Assembly (NCBI RefSeq): GCF_000292345.1
Contig: NZ_ALOU01000007.1
Span: 1-64,000, forward strand
DNA from: Cupriavidus sp. BIS7
GTDB lineage: Bacteria > Pseudomonadota > Gammaproteobacteria > Burkholderiales > Burkholderiaceae
Direction: 5' to 3'
Length of the DNA: 64,000 bases
Positions 8,570 through 18,929 of this stretch are shown here, piece by piece (position 1 is the stretch's first letter; each line of letters begins with the position of its first letter). The notes beneath the pieces were generated by a model. It was not told where the DNA came from, ran no database searches, and saw nothing but the letters and a program-made list of their open reading frames with translations. Position numbers and translations under genes: made by a program.

Positions 8570-9013
8570 TCAGGCGCCTTCGCGCAGCCTGGCCATGTTG
8601 CTCTTGATGACGTCGAGCACGGCAGCGGTCATCAGTGACGTGGACATGCCGAACATCAGGATGCCGTTGGCTGCCTCGATGGGCCCCAGCAGCCGCCAGC
8701 GCTCGGACATGACGATATCGCCATAGCCGAGCGTGGCGAAATTGACGCTCGAGTGGTACAGCGCCGGCATGAACGTCTTGAATTCACCGAGCATCATGAA
8801 CAGCGCGGCCCAGATCGCGATCTGGGCAATATTGCAGATCAGCGTCAGCAGCATGACCGCCATCAGCAGCGCGATTTCCATCCACATCTTCTCGCGCCCT
8901 TCCCAGCGTCTGCGGTAGCGCGCATAGCGGCGCAGGCATATCGCTACCACGAAACCCTGCATTACCAGGCACACCAGCATGACGGGAGCGGCAACCAGCA
9001 GGTCGAAGCTCAT
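8570..9013 (-). CDS. Two-pore-helix potassium channel family protein (Ion_trans_2)
   Basis: A 147-residue inner membrane protein with three or four membrane segments and a single pore loop. The selectivity filter TLGYGD is at residues 94-99, inside the pore helix HSSVNFATLGYGDI, so potassium selectivity is likely. No RCK or other gating domain is attached. The ATG at 9013 has a GAGGAGG ribosome site overlapping the stop of the DUF2955 gene, which marks it as the last gene of the minus-strand membrane operon that starts at 14268. A channel fused to the end of an efflux operon may offset charge movement, but that is inference. Confidence 0.82.
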   Translation of the reverse strand: MSFDLLVAAPVMLVCLVMQGFVVAICLRRYARYRRRWEGREKMWMEIALLMAVMLLTLICNIAQIAIWAALFMMLGEFKTFMPALYHSSVNFATLGYGDIVMSERWRLLGPIEAANGILMFGMSTSLMTAAVLDVIKSNMARLREGA

Positions 9014-9023
9014 GGAAGCCTCC

Positions 9024-10077
9024 TCAGGGCGTTGCGGGCGCCGCACGGCGCACGTCGATCCATCGCAGCATCAGCATGGCGTACAGCGACACGCCGATAA
9101 ACAGCGCCATCCGTACGGCGAAGGCCTGGTAGACGTCCTTCCCAGCCGCGCTGTCTTCCACCGACTGGCCAAGCAGGATGATCATCGTGACCAGGCTGTT
9201 GAGCCAGAAGCCTGGCGTGGCGCGCGTCGGCCGGATCGCATAGAGCCTGCGGGCGACGACCAGCGAAAATAGGATCGTCCACAGGACGTACATCCACAGA
9301 TCGACGAACAGGCTCAGCGCGAACCAGAAAAGTATCGCCAGCAGCCCACCCATCAGCGTGGAACTCATCAGTTCGGTGGCGGCGCCACGGGCCGTGGTGC
9401 AGCTTTGGCGGCCCAGGCTGACCGCCTTCATGACGATCGGCAGGTAACCTGCCGGATCGGTCAGCGCCAGCAGGAACGCCGGCATGACCACCAGGGTGGC
9501 GCGCCATGCCATCCAGTCGGCGTCGGCCGCTGCGCTGACAGGCCCCTTGGGTGCCGGTCTTGACCCGGCCACATCCGGTATCAGCCAATGGCACACGGCC
9601 ATTGCCAGCACACCGAGCAACAGGCCCCGGGCCAGCGCGCCAATCACGCTGATGGCCAGCCCCATGTCCGCCGTGCCGGCCGCCGAAATCAGCGCGATGC
9701 CCGCGACAACGAATGTCGACACCATCCCGTTGCCGCCACGCAGCCCATACCGGAAGGCTAGGAACAGGCCGAGCGCGACCATCAGCACGCCGCTCAGCGC
9801 GGCATGAAGCAGGAACGGAATCAGCAGCAGTCCGCTGCCGGTGGTCGCCATGACGAGCACCGGCAGCGCCACCCCGGCCTTTGCTGGTAAGGGCCGATCC
9901 ACAGAGGCGAACAGGAATACCGCCAGTACCGGCGCCACCATTGGAATTGGCCACTGAAAGCCGTAACTGACCGCAAGGCAAAGGCCGGTCCCGATGGCCA
10001 GCCGCAATGCACGGCGCGAGCGCGCGGCGATCGCGGCGGAGATCGGACGCCCGGCAGGCTCAGCGGGCTCGGCAGAC

Positions 10078-10088
<11 letters not shown>
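9024..10088 (-). CDS. DUF2955 (FUSC-like) aromatic-acid efflux membrane protein
   Basis: A 354-residue integral membrane protein with roughly ten hydrophobic segments in two clusters (residues about 28-170 and 195-345), as in the DUF2955/FUSC family. Relatives such as AaeB export hydroxylated aromatic acids together with a HlyD-type adaptor. The start overlaps the end of the HlyD gene by 11 bases. With the adaptor and the outer membrane factor next to it, it forms a plausible tripartite exporter. The substrate cannot be read from the sequence. Confidence 0.8.
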
Positions 10089-11254
<1,166 letters not shown>

Positions 11255-11262
<8 letters not shown>

Positions 11263-12817
11263 GACCGTTCGCTCCCTGCGGTGTGACAATCGGCTTGATT
11301 GGTGCGGACGGTGCGCGTGGCGGCTCTTCCAGCAGGTCGCCCCAGTCCGTGCGCCGCTTCATCTGCTCGCGCGTGGCGGCGTCCACCATCGGCTGCTCCG
11401 TGTACCAGCCGCCGCCAAGTGACTTGTACAGGTCAATCAGGTAGCCAACCGCATTGCTTCGGTTGACCAGGTAGCTGTCCTGCTGCGCAAACAGCGCACG
11501 CTGGGCGTCAAGCACGCGCTGGAAATCGGAGTAACCCTCCTTGAACTGCGTGTTGGCAAGCGTCAGCGAACGTTCAGCGGATCGCGCGGCTTCGCGCAGG
11601 ATGTCTTCGCGCTCCAGCGCCTTGATCAGGCTGCTGGCCGCATCGTCGGCCTCGCGGGCGGCCACGCGCACATCGTTCTGATACATGACGATCAGTTGCT
11701 GCAGCCGTGCATCCTGCACCCGCACATTGTTGTGAATGCGCCCGTAATCGAAGATGTTCCACCGGAGGCTTGGCCCGGCAACCAGCAGCAGGCCGTTCTG
11801 CGTGCCGGGCAGCGAATTGGCGGACCATCCAATACTGCCAACCAGCGTCAGCGACGGATACAGGTCCGCCTTGGCCACCCCGATCTGCGCCGATTGCGCG
11901 GCAATCTGCAACTCGGCAGCCCGGATATCCGGGCGGCGCAGCAGCAGGTTGGCGGGCACATCCTGCAGGATCGCCCGATCGATGCGCGGCAATATGCCAA
12001 CCTTGCCCTGGGCTTCCTGAAGTTCAGGCAACGGCCCTGGCGGCCTGCCCAGCAGGATCGCCACGGCGTTGTGCGACAGCGCGATCTGCCGCTCAAGTTC
12101 GGGGATGCTGCTCAACGTGCCGAGGTACTGCGTCTTCGCCTGTTGGAGGTCGAGTTCGTCGCTTTCCCCGGCCTTGAACAGCCGTTCGGTGATCTCGAAG
12201 CTGCGCTTCTGAAGCTGCGCGTTCTCGCGCGCGATCCGCACTCGTGCCTCCGCCGTCCGCAATGCGTAGTAGGCCTGGGCGAGTTGTGCATGCAGCAGCA
12301 CCAGCACGTCCTCGCGATTGGCCAGGGAAGCGAAGTACGCGGCGTCGGCGGATTCAATCGCGCGGGCGAACTTGCCCCAGAAGTCGAGTTCCCAGCCAAC
12401 ATCGACCCCCGCGCTGTACTCCCAGACGCGGCTGGTCTGCGCGGTGGGGCCAGACTGCCGGCTGCGGACGTGCATGGCGTCGGCGGTGAACTGCTGCTGC
12501 TGCGGATAGCGACCGGCCTGCGCCATGCCAAGCTGGGCTCGGGCCTCCATCACGCGCAGCCCGGCAACTTTCACGCCGGCGTCGTTGGCGTCGGCCTCGG
12601 CAATCAGGCGCTCCAGCACTGGATCGTCGAACACCTGCCACCACTGGCGCATTTCGGGCTGCGCCTGCTGATTGCTGGCCTGCGCTATCGCCTCGCTGCT
12701 CCACTGGCCGGACCACTGCTCTTGCTGTGGCTGGAAATCGGGCCCAACGTGCGCGCAGCCGCCAAGCATCGTCGCGGTCACCATCCAGCCACGGAGTGCA
12801 CGGGCCCGGGCCGACAT
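11255..12817 (-). CDS. NodT family outer membrane efflux lipoprotein (aromatic-acid pump)
   Basis: A 520-residue TolC-like outer membrane factor. A lipoprotein signal ends at MLGGC with Cys21 as the lipidation site, followed by AHVGPDFQPQQ, typical for NodT/OprM proteins. Two OEP repeats (about 65-270 and 280-480) contain the coiled-coil barrel sequences. The start at 12817 is 3 bases from the stop of the AI-2E family gene, and its end overlaps the HlyD start. A second, unrelated-operon outer membrane factor lies at 19408. Confidence 0.88.
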
Positions 12818-12819
12818 CG

Positions 12820-13941
12820 CTATCCGGCGGATGGACCGCCTTCGCTGTGCGCGACCGGCTCCGCTGACTCCGGCGGCACGTCCTCCACCCACTGCCAGAA
12901 CAGCTGATACCCGACCGCCAGCGCAACGGGCCCGATGAACAGCCCGATCACGCCGCCGGTGACCATACCGCCCAGCGCACCGATCAGGACCACCGGCATC
13001 GGCACATCCACGCCACGGCCCAGCAGCAGCGGCTTGAGCACGTTGTCCGCCAGGCCGGCAACGAAGACATAGACCGCAAACACGATGCTGCCGAGGCTTA
13101 CCGGCTCCGTCGCGAAAACGTAGATGATTACCGGGATCGTGATCAGCGTGGCCGGCAACTGCATGATCCCAAGCAGCAGAATCACCAGCCCAAGCAGGCC
13201 GGCGCCCGGTATTCCCTTGAGAACGAGAGCGATGCCGATCAGCAGCATCTGGATGAACGCGATGCCCACCACGCCCTGGGCCACTGCGCGGACCGTGGCC
13301 GTGCACAGCGCGGTCAGGCGCGGGCCCCGGTCCGGGGTCGTGATGCGCGAGGCAATCTGAATGGCGCTGCGGGTACCCAGTTCGCCATAAGCCATGAAGA
13401 TACCCGCCACCATCAGCGCGGCGACGAATACCAGCAGGCCAACGCCAACGCCGCGCGCGGTACCCAGCAAAGCCACTGCGACGACCTTGATCTGCGGTGC
13501 CAGCTTCTCGGCCAGCGAGCCGAAGTCCGTGGCGGCAAGCTGCCAGAAATCATGGATCCGCTGGCCGACCATCGGTATGCTTGCCACCGAATCAGGCGGC
13601 AGCGGAATCTGGACCTGCCCGCTTTTGGCGATATCCATGGCCCGTTCCACCGAGTCGATCAGCGCAACGCCGATCAGGCAGGACGGCACCAGGATCACGC
13701 AGATGACCACGAAGACGATCAGCGTGGCGGTGCGGCCATCACCATCGAATATCTTGCCCTTCAGGCGCGTCTGCAGCGGGTACATCGTGATGGCCAGGAT
13801 CATCGACCACAGGATCAGGCTCAGGAACGGCTTGAAGATCTCGAAACAGGACACCGCCAGCAGCGCGATCAGGCCGAAGCGGATATATATGTCGATCAGC
13901 GTACGCGACAGCGTAGGGATCGTGAATGGTGTGCGCAGCAT
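12820..13941 (-). CDS. AI-2E family transporter (PerM/UPF0118)
   Basis: A 373-residue inner membrane protein with about eight membrane helices. The family pattern is visible: paired N-terminal helices, a soluble insertion (about 100-140), then GVVGIAFIQMLLIGIALVLKG and the glycine-rich LIGALGGMVTGGVIGLFIGPV near the C-terminus. Members export autoinducer-2 or act as sodium/proton antiporters, and function here is open. The ATG at 13941 has AAGGAGG upstream. It is followed directly by the outer membrane factor gene, so it belongs to the efflux operon. Confidence 0.85.
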   Translation of the reverse strand: MLRTPFTIPTLSRTLIDIYIRFGLIALLAVSCFEIFKPFLSLILWSMILAITMYPLQTRLKGKIFDGDGRTATLIVFVVICVILVPSCLIGVALIDSVERAMDIAKSGQVQIPLPPDSVASIPMVGQRIHDFWQLAATDFGSLAEKLAPQIKVVAVALLGTARGVGVGLLVFVAALMVAGIFMAYGELGTRSAIQIASRITTPDRGPRLTALCTATVRAVAQGVVGIAFIQMLLIGIALVLKGIPGAGLLGLVILLLGIMQLPATLITIPVIIYVFATEPVSLGSIVFAVYVFVAGLADNVLKPLLLGRGVDVPMPVVLIGALGGMVTGGVIGLFIGPVALAVGYQLFWQWVEDVPPESAEPVAHSEGGPSAG

Positions 13942-13989
13942 CGCCGACCTCCTTGCAGAACCTTGGGCGCGCCCCGCGGCGCGAGCATC

Positions 13990-14268
13990 TCACAAGAACT
14001 GGCGTCTGCGCCGCCGGCCAACGGCAAGCAGGACCGCGCCGACCAGCATGATGGCGATGCAGCCGATCAGCCAGTCTCTTGCGAGGACCGTCACCAGGTA
14101 GCGCTGCGGTGCTTCAGACGTCTGGAACAGATGAATCTCCAGCCCGCGGAGCGCGAAGCTGAACAGGTTTATATGCTCCGGGCGACTCCCGACGGGGTCG
14201 CACAGGAACACGCCGGCCAGGGCCAGCCAGAACCCGACCACAATCAACCAGTATCCGGTCTTGTACAT
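13990..14268 (-). CDS. Small two-TM membrane protein, first gene of the efflux operon
   Basis: A 92-residue protein not recognised as a named family. Two hydrophobic helices are visible (residues about 5-25 and 67-86), separated by a 40-residue polar loop with an HINLFSFALRGLEIHLF segment, and a basic tail RRRRRQFL. The start at 14268 has GGGAG upstream and an 18-bp palindrome (14318-14335) 50 bp upstream. It precedes the AI-2E gene by 48 bases and is probably co-transcribed. Confidence 0.65.
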   Translation of the reverse strand: MYKTGYWLIVVGFWLALAGVFLCDPVGSRPEHINLFSFALRGLEIHLFQTSEAPQRYLVTVLARDWLIGCIAIMLVGAVLLAVGRRRRRQFL

Positions 14269-14317
14269 GGTGAATACACTCCCAGTAAAAGATTCAGCCA
14301 ACGCCGTGTGCTTTGCA

Positions 14318-14335
14318 ATTGGTCCTTGGGCCAAC
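14318..14335. promoter_or_regulatory. 18-bp palindrome, copy 1 of 5 (ATTGGTCC-TT-GGGCCAAC)
   Basis: Near-palindrome with half-sites ATTGGTCC and GGGCCAAC, 50 bp upstream of the start at 14268 and in the divergent region shared with PPK2. It matches the consensus ATTGGNCCWWGGNCCAAT shared with 14420, 25743, 26228 and 31588. Confidence 0.55.
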
Positions 14336-14419
14336 CACGGCGCCAAAGATCACCCCTGCCATCGCCCCAGGTAGTCGGTCTGGCCGCCGCTCCGGCCGCC
14401 GGTCCGTCGTCGCGCAAAC

Positions 14420-14437
14420 ATTGGACCAAAGTCCCTT
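14420..14437. promoter_or_regulatory. 18-bp palindrome, copy 2 of 5 (ATTGGACC-AA-AGTCCCTT)
   Basis: Second copy in the same divergent region, 73 bases upstream of the PPK2 start at 14511. Its AAGGGACT half makes it look similar to the DosR-type boxes known for NarL-family regulators. Confidence 0.5.
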
Positions 14438-14510
14438 GTCAAAGCCCCTGCCAATGGCCGAGATTGGTACGGAGAGAAGTGGGTCAAATGAACGCATCCG
14501 GGGAGGAAAC

Positions 14511-15329
14511 ATGGGCAAGGACTCACGACATTCGAAAGACCACACCGATGCCACGCAGGACCTGGGCTCCAAGGACTACGAGAAGGCGCTGCGTCCGCTG
14601 CATGTGGAACTGGTTCACCTGCAGAACTGGGTCAAGGAAACCGGCGCCAAGGTCTGCGTCGTCTTTGAAGGCCGTGACGGCGCCGGCAAGGGCGGCGTCA
14701 TCAAGGCCATCACCGAGCGGGTCAGCCCGCGCGTGTTCCGCGTGGTGGCCCTGCCTGCGCCGACCGAGCGCGAGAAGAGCCAGATGTACGTGCAACGGTA
14801 CATTCGCCATCTTCCCGCTGCCGGTGAAATCGTGATCTTCGACCGAAGCTGGTACAACCGGGCCGGCGTGGAACGCGTGATGAAGTTCTGCAGCGAGGAG
14901 CAGGTGGAGATGTTCCTGCGCGCGGTGCCGCTGGTCGAGCGGGCCATCGTTGCCTCGAACATCGTGCTGATCAAGTATTGGCTGGAGGTCAGCCCCGAGG
15001 AGCAGACGCGCCGGCTGGAAGAGCGCATCCAGGACGGCCGCAAGACGTGGAAGCTGACGGACATGGACCTGAAGTCATACAGCCGCTGGTATGACTATTC
15101 CCGCGCGCGTGACGCGATGTTCAACGCTTCGGACACCGACTTCGCACCCTGGCATGTCGTGCGATCGGACTGCAAGCGGCGCGCCAGGCTCAACGTCATC
15201 AGCCATCTGCTGCACTCCATCCCCTACGAGAAAATCTCCCGCAAGAAGGTCACGCTGCCGGAAAGGCAAAAGCCCGGCTCCTACAAGGAGCCTGATTACC
15301 CGTACCGGTATATCCCGGAGGATTTCTGA
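14511..15329 (+). CDS. ppk2: Polyphosphate kinase 2 (PPK2 family)
   Basis: A 272-residue kinase that transfers phosphate between polyphosphate and nucleoside diphosphates. The Walker A motif GRDGAGKGG is at residues 54-62 and the Walker B/lid segment DRSWYNRAGVER at 111-122; the length fits a single-domain PPK2. The ATG at 14511 follows GGGAGG with a 4-base gap; upstream in-frame codons are not supported. It is monocistronic and carries two copies of the 18-bp palindrome upstream, which ties it to the stress island at 25-32 kb. Whether it prefers ADP or GDP cannot be judged by eye. Confidence 0.92.
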   Translation: MGKDSRHSKDHTDATQDLGSKDYEKALRPLHVELVHLQNWVKETGAKVCVVFEGRDGAGKGGVIKAITERVSPRVFRVVALPAPTEREKSQMYVQRYIRHLPAAGEIVIFDRSWYNRAGVERVMKFCSEEQVEMFLRAVPLVERAIVASNIVLIKYWLEVSPEEQTRRLEERIQDGRKTWKLTDMDLKSYSRWYDYSRARDAMFNASDTDFAPWHVVRSDCKRRARLNVISHLLHSIPYEKISRKKVTLPERQKPGSYKEPDYPYRYIPEDF

Positions 15330-15398
15330 CCGGGGAAGCCGCGTTTTTCGGGAATTCCCCGTTCGGGGGAAGTCATCTGCCAGAGGCCATGCCGTGCC

Positions 15399-17726
15399 GT
15401 GACGCATCGAATCATCCGGGCGCTAGCCGTCGCGATTGCCCTGTGTCCATCGCTGGTCCTTGCACTCGGCGACGCCCCGCCCGGCACCGAGGGAGCATCC
15501 GTTTCGCCCGCTTCGGCCGAATCGGCCGATTCAGTCGCCGCACCCACACCATCCACCGCGCCCCAGCCTGAAGCTTCCGCCCCGAATGGCGCCTCCCCGG
15601 TCCACCGCCCGCGCATCTGCCTGGTGCTGTCCGGCGGCGGTGCGCGCGGCGCGGCGCATATCGGCGTGCTCAAGGTGCTGGAGCAGATGCACGTGCCGAT
15701 CGACTGCATCGCGGGCACCAGCATGGGGTCGCTGGTCGGGGCGGCCTATGCCACCGGCGTGGAGCCCGACGAAATGGAGCGGATCGTCGGCGAGCTGTCC
15801 GCCAGCGCGCTGTTCAAGGAACGGCCACCGCGCCAGAACCTGTCCAGCCGCCGCAAGGAGGAAGACCGCTCGAACCTGGTGACACCCGAGATCGGGGTCA
15901 AGGGCGGGGAGCTTCTGCTGCCCAAGGGCGCATTCACGGGCGTGCAACTGGAAAAGGTGTTGCGCGAACTGGCCAGGGCGCCCGGCTACCGGAACTTCGA
16001 TACGCTGCCGATCCCGTACCGCGCCGTTGCCACGGACCTTGTCACGGGCACGGCGGTGGTGTTCAGCCAGGGCGAGCTGTCGCGGGCGATGCGCGCCAGC
16101 ATGTCCGTTCCCGGCGTTATCGCCCCGGTGGAGTACGAAGGCAAGATGCTGGTCGACGGCGGGCTCGTCAACAACCTGCCGATCGACGTGGCGCGTGCCA
16201 TGGGCGCCGATATCATCATCGCCGTCAATCTTGGCACGCCGCTGATGCCGCGCGAATCGCTGACATCCGCACTCAGCGTGACCATGCAGATGCTGAACAT
16301 CCTGACTGACCAGAACGTGCGCAAATCGCTGGCGATGCTTGGCCCGAACGACATCCTGATCGAGCCCGAACTCGGCGATTTCTCGGCAGCGGATTTCGAT
16401 CACCTGACCAAGACGATCCCGATTGGCGAAGCCGCGGCGCGCAAGGTGGAGCCACGGCTTGCGGCGCTGTCCCTGCCACCCGTGCAGTACGCGGCGCTGC
16501 GCGAGCAGCAGTTGACGGTGCCCCCGCCCGACCGCCGTCCCGTCGACGAGATCCGCATTGCGCCGATGGCGCGCGTGAACCCCGAGTTCATCAGCTCCAA
16601 TATCCAGACCAAGCCGGGGGAGCCGCTGAACGAGCAACGGCTCGATGACGACCTCAGCCGCGTATTCGGCACGGGCGACTTCGAGCATGTGGATTACCGG
16701 ATACTGGAGGAGCCCGGCAAGCGCGTGCTGGCCGTCGATGCCGTCGAGAAATCGTACGGCCCGAACTATGCACGCTTCGGCCTGGGCCTGAGCACCGACT
16801 TCCGCGGCGACACGTATTTCAATCTTCTGGGGAGCTATCGCCGGACGTGGCTCAATTCGTACGGCGCGGAATGGCGTAACGACATCCAGATCGGGCAGGC
16901 CAGCCGCCTTGTCAGCGAGCTGTACCAGCCCATCAACGTGGACCAGTCCCTGTTCATAGCGCCGCGCATCGAACTGGAGCGCCGCCCGCAGAACGTGTTC
17001 CAGGACACCACGCGCATTGCCACGTACGATTTCCGGCGCTATGACTTCGGCCTGGACATCGGCGCGCAATTCACGAAGTATGGCGAACTGCGCACCGGCG
17101 TGGTGTTCGGGCACCAGAACATCTCGCTGAGCACCGGCCCCGAGTTTCTGGCCCCAACCATGACTTCGGTACAGCGCGGCGCGTTCACGGCACGCTTCCT
17201 GATCGACCAGCTCGACAGCACGAGCTTCCCGCGCGAGGGCTACGCGGGCACCGTCAACGCCTATGTCTCCAGGCCGGAACTGGGCGCGGACCAGACGTAC
17301 ACCAAGGCCGAGGCAGCCGGGACGTACGCATGGTCGACCGGCCGGAACACGCTGACCACGACCTTCCGCGCGGGCACCAACGTTGGCGGCGATCCGCTGC
17401 CGAACTACGACCTGTTCCAGTGGGGCGGCTTCCTGCAGCAATCGGGCTACAGCACGGGCCAATTGCTCGGCCAGAACCTGCAGTTCGTGCGCGCGGTCTA
17501 CTACAACAAGCTCGCGCGGCAATCGCTGCTCGAAGGCGTGTATGGGGGCTTTTCGCTCGAACTTGGCCGCATGGGCTCGCCGCTGGTGCCGGGCAGCCCG
17601 ACCGGATGGCTCAAGTCGGGCTCGCTGTTCGTGGCGCTGGACTCGCCGATTGGCCCGCTCTACCTGGCCTATGGGCGTGCGGCGGCGGGCCACTACAGCT
17701 TCTATCTGTTCCTGGGTAAACCGTGA
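15399..17726 (+). CDS. Patatin-like phospholipase with C-terminal BamA-type barrel (type Vd-like)
   Basis: A 775-residue secreted protein starting at GTG with a signal peptide (residues 1-24). After an Ala/Pro/Ser linker, the patatin domain (about 73-290) has the oxyanion motif SGGGARGAAHIG, nucleophile Ser108 in GTSMGS, and Asp253 in DGGLVNN, completing the Ser-Asp dyad. A POTRA-like segment (about 380-445) and an outer membrane surface-antigen barrel follow, ending FYLFLGKP. This is the patatin-POTRA-barrel layout of RssA-like and PlpD-like proteins. It would sit in the outer membrane and may present or release a lipase. A GAGG lies upstream of the GTG. Confidence 0.9.
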   Translation: MTHRIIRALAVAIALCPSLVLALGDAPPGTEGASVSPASAESADSVAAPTPSTAPQPEASAPNGASPVHRPRICLVLSGGGARGAAHIGVLKVLEQMHVPIDCIAGTSMGSLVGAAYATGVEPDEMERIVGELSASALFKERPPRQNLSSRRKEEDRSNLVTPEIGVKGGELLLPKGAFTGVQLEKVLRELARAPGYRNFDTLPIPYRAVATDLVTGTAVVFSQGELSRAMRASMSVPGVIAPVEYEGKMLVDGGLVNNLPIDVARAMGADIIIAVNLGTPLMPRESLTSALSVTMQMLNILTDQNVRKSLAMLGPNDILIEPELGDFSAADFDHLTKTIPIGEAAARKVEPRLAALSLPPVQYAALREQQLTVPPPDRRPVDEIRIAPMARVNPEFISSNIQTKPGEPLNEQRLDDDLSRVFGTGDFEHVDYRILEEPGKRVLAVDAVEKSYGPNYARFGLGLSTDFRGDTYFNLLGSYRRTWLNSYGAEWRNDIQIGQASRLVSELYQPINVDQSLFIAPRIELERRPQNVFQDTTRIATYDFRRYDFGLDIGAQFTKYGELRTGVVFGHQNISLSTGPEFLAPTMTSVQRGAFTARFLIDQLDSTSFPREGYAGTVNAYVSRPELGADQTYTKAEAAGTYAWSTGRNTLTTTFRAGTNVGGDPLPNYDLFQWGGFLQQSGYSTGQLLGQNLQFVRAVYYNKLARQSLLEGVYGGFSLELGRMGSPLVPGSPTGWLKSGSLFVALDSPIGPLYLAYGRAAAGHYSFYLFLGKP

Positions 17727-17754
17727 GGATCGTCCCCCGGTCTTCAGTCCTTGG

Positions 17755-17865
17755 AAGCTGTTTCAAAATGAAGCGAAGCGGTTCTGGCTAGGCGCGGGGC
17801 CGCAGACAGTACAAGTGGTACGGCAAGGCCCCGCAACGACGCCAGAATCATTTTTAAACAGCTTC
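17755..17865. repeat. 111-bp palindromic element (MITE/REP-like)
   Basis: The two 18-base ends, GAAGCTGTTTCAAAATGA and TCATTTTTAAACAGCTTC, are inverted copies with one mismatch. Inside, TTCTGGCTAGGCGCGGGGCC pairs with GGCCCCGCAACGACGCCAGAA, so almost the whole unit folds back. There is no open frame. Its last base is the first base of the stop codon of the next gene on the minus strand. Confidence 0.75.
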
Positions 17866-18251
17866 TAATCCTTCAACATCGTTTTCTTCCACTGTCCGTC
17901 GCCCTGCTGGCAGTACCAGCCTTCCCAGCGCTCGGACTTGCCCGCCTGGCGCAGTTCGCTGCGGATCTTGCGGCAGCGCTGGCCGTTCTCCGTGCGCGTG
18001 GTCAGCGGTGTGAACGTGCCTTCGGTGGCCTTGGTCCGGCCCTTGGCAGGCAGGCTGAACGGCACCGTAGCGCCGTCGTCGGACTCGGACAGGGTCTTGG
18101 TGAAGATGCCGCGCAATGCATCGGTCTGCTCCCTGCCAAGCGTTCCGACGATCGTGCTGCTCAGGTAGTAGTCGAAGTAGCCGTGGGCCGGCCACGCGAT
18201 GGCGATCAGCGCGGCCGCTCCAAGACAACGCAATGCTGCAATGTGCTTCAT
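17865..18251 (-). CDS. Exported small protein, RT0821/Lpp0805-type surface protein-like
   Basis: A 128-residue protein with a signal peptide (residues about 1-24, ending AHG). The mature part has the pattern seen in short surface-antigen proteins: TFTPLTTRTENGQRCRKIRSEL, two cysteines (in QRCRK and WYCQQ), and an ending GQWKKTMLKD. Members are periplasmic or outer-membrane-associated with unknown function. Its stop codon TAG overlaps the last base of the palindromic element, so the element may have inserted exactly at, or trimmed, the gene's 3' end. Confidence 0.65.
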   Translation of the reverse strand: MKHIAALRCLGAAALIAIAWPAHGYFDYYLSSTIVGTLGREQTDALRGIFTKTLSESDDGATVPFSLPAKGRTKATEGTFTPLTTRTENGQRCRKIRSELRQAGKSERWEGWYCQQGDGQWKKTMLKD

Positions 18252-18276
18252 GAGGACAATTCCTGTCGGATGGCGG

Positions 18277-18867
18277 CTACTTGCCGGTACCGGGGGTCAC
18301 CGATACCGCAACCGCCTCCGTATAGACAGCTTCGACATGGTCTCCCTTCTTGATGTTCTTCATCTGGTCCGGGTCTTCGACCTTCACGTCGACAATATGG
18401 CCCTTCGGCCCCTTGAGCGACACGGTGTTCGTCTCCTTGTTGACCGCCACGACCTGCGCGGTGGCCCTCACCTCGCGTCCAACCATGCCGCCCGGCTTGG
18501 CGCCAGCCTCGGCGCGCTGCTCGATCGGCTTCTCCGTCAACGTCGTCTGCGCGCCGCCGCCCTTCTTCAGGCTCAGGCTCAACGCTTCGTTGTATTCCAC
18601 GGTCACGACGTCACCGACACGTAATTGGTCGAAGTTGCGCGCCTCGTCGCCGATGTTCATGTCGACCACCTTGCCAGCCGTGGTCTTCAGCGTGACCTTG
18701 CGGGTCGTCTTGTCGATGGCGGTGATCGTGGCAACGACCTTCGCGGAGCCGGTGGCGGTGACCTTGCCGTCGCCGCGTGTCACGTCGGTCTTGACTTCTG
18801 GCTGCGCCCAGCCGATGGCGGGCACCGAAAGCAGAATCGCAAGTGGGATCAAGGCTTTCCTGAGCAT
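18277..18867 (-). CDS. Exported protein with two small beta-barrel-like repeats, function unknown
   Basis: A 196-residue protein with a signal peptide (1-21, cleaved after GWA). Two similar units are visible: ATITAIDKTTRKVTLKT followed by LRVGDVVTVEYNEALSLSL, and AQVVAVNKETNTVSLKG followed by IKKGDHVEAVYTEAVAVSV. This internal duplication resembles OB-like or DUF5666-type repeats. No catalytic motif is visible. It sits between two other small exported proteins on the same strand and may be co-transcribed with them. Confidence 0.7.
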   Translation of the reverse strand: MLRKALIPLAILLSVPAIGWAQPEVKTDVTRGDGKVTATGSAKVVATITAIDKTTRKVTLKTTAGKVVDMNIGDEARNFDQLRVGDVVTVEYNEALSLSLKKGGGAQTTLTEKPIEQRAEAGAKPGGMVGREVRATAQVVAVNKETNTVSLKGPKGHIVDVKVEDPDQMKNIKKGDHVEAVYTEAVAVSVTPGTGK

Positions 18868-18929
18868 GTTTTCTCCTCAAATAGAACGACTTGGGTTACT
18901 TGGTGGTTACTTGATGGTTGCTTGACTGG

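Noticed and set aside
15531-17693. 720-residue open frame on the minus strand opposite the patatin gene
   Set aside because: Low-complexity Arg/Ala/His composition, no start signal, and exact overlap with a well-supported gene; it is a product of high GC at third positions.
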